A DNA stretch of 64,000 nt from Lytechinus variegatus (lineage: Eukaryota > Echinodermata > Echinoidea > Temnopleuroida > Toxopneustidae): positions 38,752,687 through 38,816,686 of the forward strand of contig NC_054746.1 of the NCBI RefSeq assembly GCF_018143015.1, given 5' to 3'. The position numbers and the translations under genes were made by a program. Below, piece by piece: positions 59,881-64,000 of the stretch. How positions within the stretch are numbered: position 1 is the first letter of the stretch; every line of letters begins with the position of its first letter. Under the pieces are notes generated by a model. That model was not told the origin of the DNA, did not search any database, and saw only the letters and a list, made by a program, of their open reading frames with translations.

Positions 59881-60716
59881 ATATCACAAACATGAAATGG
59901 CTAAGAACTGTTAATAACTTTTGATTTGAGGGGAAGACAGCAGGATTATTAAGTGGTGACATGTAAGACACTAGGTCTTATACAGGAAGGATGCCAGAGG
60001 ATGATCATCATATTCTTATCTATTCACTCCCTCTGTTGAAAAATTAGAATCCAACATCATTCTAAAAAGAAAACATTTTATTCCTTTCATCAGATGTATT
60101 ATTTTCTACATTTATGTATGGTACATGTACTAAAAAGTTTACTTTTGAGATATATTTTAGCAAAAAGAGAAGATTAAATTATACATATTTTTCACTAACA
60201 TTTTTATAAATGTATAGCACTGTGAAAAAAACAAAGAAAAATCAATTAAGAAAATCTGAAGCAATAGTAGAAAGTTAATAAAAAAGATTAAAACTTCTTG
60301 ACTGATGGATGGAATGGAATGCTCCCCAGGGAGTTGAGATCATCCAGAATCAACTATGGGTGCGTTTATTCGACACTTTTTTACCCTAGAATCATGATCA
60401 GAATCATGATTCAAATCACGATTCTGCAGAATCACGATTGCGTTTAGTCGAAATTGGATATAATCATGATTAGAATCACAAACATGAAACACGAAAAAAG
60501 GGGCGTTTGGAAAGACGTTTCTGTAGAATCACGAACGAAATAGGTCGTATAAACGATATCGTGATTTGAATCATGATTCTATGACGTCATTGTGTCGTGC
60601 TTCTTCCGGGTTCGACTCAAAGGCGCGCGCTGTGTTTCGTGCAGGTTAATTTAATTTCGTGTAGCAGTGTACTAGTACCGGTATATGCCAATTGTCACGT
60701 GCATTTAGGAATTATC

Positions 60717-61269
60717 CCCGGGGGGGGGCCACTTACGTTGACGAGTGGATACCATGCGCGACCAAAAAAACACGTAAAAAGGATGTCTTTTTCACGATAG
60801 GGCACGTTACGTACGTAACGTGATAAGGGTGTCAAAAACACAAAAATAATGAAAAAAGGGTATCTATTTCACTAGGAAAATTACGTGTTTAGGGTCGAAA
60901 TTGTCGGGATGATAAAACAAAATTAAAATGTTTTATAAAGGATGTCCTTTTTGCCTCAACACTTCGTGTTTAGAGTCCGATTTGCGCGAGGTGTAGAAGG
61001 TGGGGTCGTACTAAACCAAATAAGGTAAAGCCGACGACCGAAGGACCCGTAACAATAAAACATTCCTGTACTTGTTTAGGGGTTCATTTCAGGGAATATT
61101 TGCCAAGAGTATCGTTTTGTTTCCAATACTTGTTAAGGGTAGGGTTTCACACGCCAATACTTGTTAAGGGGTGCATTTTCAGAATATGGAAATTACGTGT
61201 TTATGGTGCTTTTCGAGACCCCATGGTCGCGCATGGTATCCACTCATGAATGGAAGTGGCCCCCCCGGG
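60717..61269. mobile_element. 8-bp-TSD non-autonomous element, family D, copy 2 (553 bp)
   Basis: Flanked by GAATTATC (60709-60716, 61270-61277). Opposite orientation to copy 1, with the same modules and the same 20-bp palindrome (60803-60822). Inserted in the Myb-bearing transposon. Confidence 0.9.
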
Positions 61270-61366
61270 GAATTATCATTCTGTGTATTGTACCCCCGGG
61301 GTTGTACTGTAGCGTCATTTGTATATTTCATTGTTTTCATCAATCATATCTTCAAGTTCCAAAGGC

Positions 61367-61732
61367 ACAAATTGGACTGACGACGAACTCAGGGCTCTGC
61401 TTGTGCTTTGGCCTGAAGCAAAAGCATCCCTTACCGGGATTCACAGAAATAAGACGATACGAATCCCTTTCAGCGGAATTGCGAGGGAGGGATTTCTACG
61501 GAGATGTCGCACCGCCTGTCGAGACAAAATTAACAGAATTCGTGCCCAGTACTACGGCTACCGAACACTTTCGATGAACCGACAAGATTTAATACAAGTA
61601 AACAAAAACAATACGAGGTACAATACACGGAATTCTGGAAGTAAAAGATTTATTTTTCGGAAGCCGAGTAAACGTTTCACAAACGATCTAGCGTTAGCTC
61701 GGGCGGCAGCAAAAATCTTGCAGCCGACTTGA
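61367..61732 (+). CDS. Myb/SANT-like DNA-binding ORF of a transposon, 5' end uncertain
   Basis: NWTDDELRALLVLWPEAKAS, GIHRNKTI, RRCRTACRDKINRIRAQYYG match the Myb/SANT-like trihelix pattern W-T-[DE]-x-E-x-x-A-L-[IL]-x-[IL]-W ... H-R-N-K ... R-x-x-x-x-C-R-x-K-[IL] seen in accessory proteins of Harbinger-type transposons and in host proteins derived from them. About 120 residues to the stop, with a basic C-terminal tail. The proposed domain start follows an insertion, so the original start is unclear; an in-frame ATG exists at 61319. The region between helix 1 and the CR.K helix seems short, hinting at a deletion. Confidence 0.55.
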   Translation, partial: TNWTDDELRALLVLWPEAKASLTGIHRNKTIRIPFSGIAREGFLRRCRTACRDKINRIRAQYYGYRTLSMNRQDLIQVNKNNTRYNTRNSGSKRFIFRKPSKRFTNDLALARAAAKILQPT

Positions 61733-62172
61733 TCAAAGTTAGAAACAGGCGCGAAAATGTTGACCTATACTTCCTGGGTCAAACTGCGCACTGTGATGCG
61801 CACTGGATCGGCTCGAATTCAGGGAGAAACAGCGTTAGAAAGATGGTCGTTTAAACGCTGATTCTGTCGGATCGTGATTCATGTTGCTGTTTTGAATCAT
61901 GATTCAAATCGTCATTCAAATCATGATTCTGGGTTGAGGTCGCATAAACGCAGCCTATCTGGGGGTAATAATAAATCTGTAAAGCACTAATTGATATCTT
62001 TCCAGCACGATCAGCACTAAATAAAAGAGGAACATTATTACCATACAGAGGTCCCAATTTTCTTGTTTGTCTATTCTTACATCATTGTTAATATCTCAAC
62101 AAAGTTGCCAAGAAAACTATTAAAAAGCAACAACTTTCAGTTCCTGGGTTGGTTGACATACTGAATCTTATA

Positions 62173-62548
62173 CCTTTTTCATAAACCCATCCTCCAATTA
62201 GCCGCCTAAGAGTAATGCGGATAATTCAATAAAAATTGCGTTCACAAACTCCGAAAATAATCCGCACTATTTTTACGAGCGCCCGTCCTGAAAAAGACGG
62301 ATAATCGTCATGACAACTGGACACGCCCCCTCCGATGCGGTGGTGTTGGAAAAGGGTGACCTTGTGACCGCACCATGGCAATTATCCGCATTATTTGGAA
62401 ATGTGTTCATAAAGTCAAAATCTTGTCCCGATGCTGCTATTATGCGGATAATAACAGCATCAAAATAATGCGGATAACTCTGGTCCTCCTCCGATTTTAC
62501 GACCAAATTATGCTGCTATTAGCCGCATAATTGGGTTTATGAAAGGGG
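62173..62548. repeat. Inverted-repeat MITE with CCYYTTTCATAAACCCA ends (376 bp)
   Basis: Left CCTTTTTCATAAACCCA, right (inverted) CCCCTTTCATAAACCCA, flanked by TATA. ATTAGCCGC/GCGGATAAT words recur internally (62198, 62217, 62453, 62470, 62518). No ORF. Confidence 0.75.
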
Positions 62549-64000
62549 TATACACTTTGTGGGTAAATCATTTTTTTATTTTTTATTGACTAGATGATCT
62601 ATCAAGTCTTGTACACTCAGAATCTCAACTCTTTCTCTTACGAAATGATGTCATTACATCAAAGTATAAAGCTGTCACAGCAGATTCATTTAGGGTAGCA
62701 ATGATTTCCCTTTCTTGAAAATTGAAATTACTTAGAAACATGACCCCTGTCAACATCCCAGCAGCAAGTTACAACTGAACATCAATTCATTGTCAATGAA
62801 TATATCCACATCATGTTCTTTTTTTCTTCCTTTAATTGTTTTTTCCTCTGGTAAAAAGTCATAACATCAATGCAGGCAAAAGAGTCCATAGTTTAATATA
62901 TTGTACATGACAAAAAAAATCTTCAATATTTGGCAGTAGTTGAATAGAATCCATGAATATATAGATATAAAGCATGAAGCTTCAATGAGGGAAATTTACA
63001 CAACACAGCATTTTACCAATCCAAAAAAAAATCCATATGTTCAAGTTCAAGATTTTCAAAATTGGCTGTTTGAGAGACGTGTTACTCATACACTCTTTTC
63101 TTCACCTCATTACTGATGTACAAATAACCTCTTCCACTAACTGACCATAAAATCCAGTGCTAAAGGCTTCTATCTAGGCAAGGGTCAATTACAAGCTTGC
63201 TAGCGTGTGCCCGGTAAGTGAAAATCAAATTAAGTGCTATCATTGAACCCACCAACCCTCTAGCTATCTCAGCGGTGGATACAAAGAAGTGATAAATAGA
63301 ATATTACCATGAGACAACTGCTTGTACAGAAAGGCCATTATGAACAGGAAGGGAATTAGAAACAGACAATCAGAGGAATGCTAATAAATATATGTGTTGT
63401 ATCGAAAAATAATGAACCAATCATATAGAAAATGTGTAATACAGATCATAATAGATATTATGAAGTTACCACAAGAGACTTAATCAAATAGATTAAAGTT
63501 TAATTTCTATTTTCTGTCAGTTGTTTCAGCAAATTACAATTATTGATACCTTGTCTGCATCATGCTTTCATTACTTTAGCCAATAGAGATAAGAGAGCAA
63601 AATAAATGTTTTGGTTCTTGCCATGGTAAAATAGTGGCATATCTAGAAGAGCAAGAGCGATGCATGTCCAAGGTGCCACTTTCAGAAGAGGAGGCATAAA
63701 AAGGCAAAAGTACATTGTAAAGAAACAAAATTTTGGAAGTGAAAATTACAAAACCAACTGGCATCAGGAGTTGAAAGGAAGTCCCGTTAACCGGTGCTTG
63801 TTTGTCTCAGATATCTAAAATGGTGCAGTTTCTGTGCTTATCCCATTTTTTTTCAAGATTAGATGCAATAAATTGCATTGAATTATGTACCTTAAAAGGA
63901 AAATCTTATGCAAAACTGACTGATGCTAAGCATAATTAACATGGCTTCAGCAGGGCAACTGTTATGTGTGTTTCAGGGAATAAATTCTAGCAAAGTACTC
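62549..64000. other. SPAST intron, right edge, nothing recognised
   Basis: AT-rich; no splice-flanked spastin-like sequence on the minus strand. Confidence 0.5.

Larger units (their letters stand above)
56690..60357. other. SPAST intron, mostly unassigned
   Basis: Contains family C copy 2 (57996-58300, listed separately), a purine-rich GACAGA/GAGA tract (59400-59880), and a slightly GC-richer stretch at 56860-57180 with no coding match. No Walker A exon could be found on the minus strand. Confidence 0.5.
60358..61955 (+). mobile_element. Inverted-repeat DNA transposon with Myb/SANT-like ORF, SPAST intron
   Basis: Ends GGGTGCGTTTATTCGAC and (inverted) GGCTGCGTTTATGCGAC, flanked by TAT on both sides. 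Sub-terminal AATCATGATTCAAATCACGA-type repeats lie on both sides. After removal of the nested 553-bp element it is about 1.05 kb. It encodes a Myb-like domain of the kind found in PIF/Harbinger-class transposons. No DDE transposase is present, so it is non-autonomous or deleted. Confidence 0.7.

Noticed and set aside
61161-61577. 138-codon plus-strand ORF overlapping the Myb ORF
   Set aside because: Starts inside the nested family D element and reads the Myb region in the wrong frame.
1-64000. CRISPR array, prokaryotic operon, LTR retroelement, retrovirus or Polinton
   Set aside because: No regularly spaced direct repeats, no operon-like gene packing, and no LTR pairs, gag/protease/integrase or capsid-like frames were seen. 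Introns and TE content are eukaryotic.

Overview
The window is animal nuclear DNA: AT-rich, intron-rich and packed with short inverted-repeat transposons, tRNA-derived SINEs and non-LTR retrotransposons. The repeat style (many fold-back elements of 0.3-0.8 kb with TTAA or 8-bp target duplications, very frequent TACATGTA, (ATT)n-tailed LINEs and SINEs) and the protein sequences point to a deuterostome marine invertebrate, most likely an echinoderm such as a sea urchin. That assignment is inference.

Three conserved host genes can be assembled exon by exon, with matching GT-AG sites and reading phase. KPTN (kaptin, KICSTOR subunit) is on the minus strand at 30126-18143: 11 coding exons, 472 residues, complete. 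PNO1 (KH-domain 40S ribosome assembly factor) is on the plus strand at 33741-46442: 5 coding exons, 256 residues, complete. SPAST (spastin, microtubule-severing AAA ATPase) is on the minus strand: its last 6 coding exons lie at 56550-53088, and the 5' part, including the Walker A exon, is beyond the right edge. KPTN and PNO1 diverge from a CpG-rich 33.45-33.74 kb segment that may be a shared promoter. PNO1 and SPAST converge, with 6.6 kb between their stop codons.

Layout: 1-18 kb has no certain host gene. It holds fold-back elements, a polypyrimidine-rich repeat, a GC-rich stretch with one possible orphan first exon (9418-9304, minus), mariner-type transposase debris and a minus-strand LINE split by a smaller transposon. 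18.1-30.1 kb is KPTN; one long intron contains a 5'-truncated L1/Tx1-type LINE with a 15-bp target duplication. 30.1-33.7 kb is intergenic and holds a three-layer nested transposon. 33.7-46.4 kb is PNO1; its first intron (8.3 kb) holds two oppositely oriented CR1/L2-type LINE pieces and a perfect 57-bp palindrome. 46.4-53.1 kb is the 3' flanks of PNO1 and SPAST. 53.1-64 kb is SPAST, including more than 7.4 kb of one intron with a Myb-encoding inverted-repeat transposon that itself contains a young 8-bp-TSD element.

No rRNA, CRISPR, LTR retroelement, retrovirus or Polinton was recognised. The most informative non-genic observations are the dated nesting of several non-autonomous DNA transposons, for which empty-site relatives are present in the same window, and several perfect hairpins. 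I found no convincing undescribed multi-gene system.
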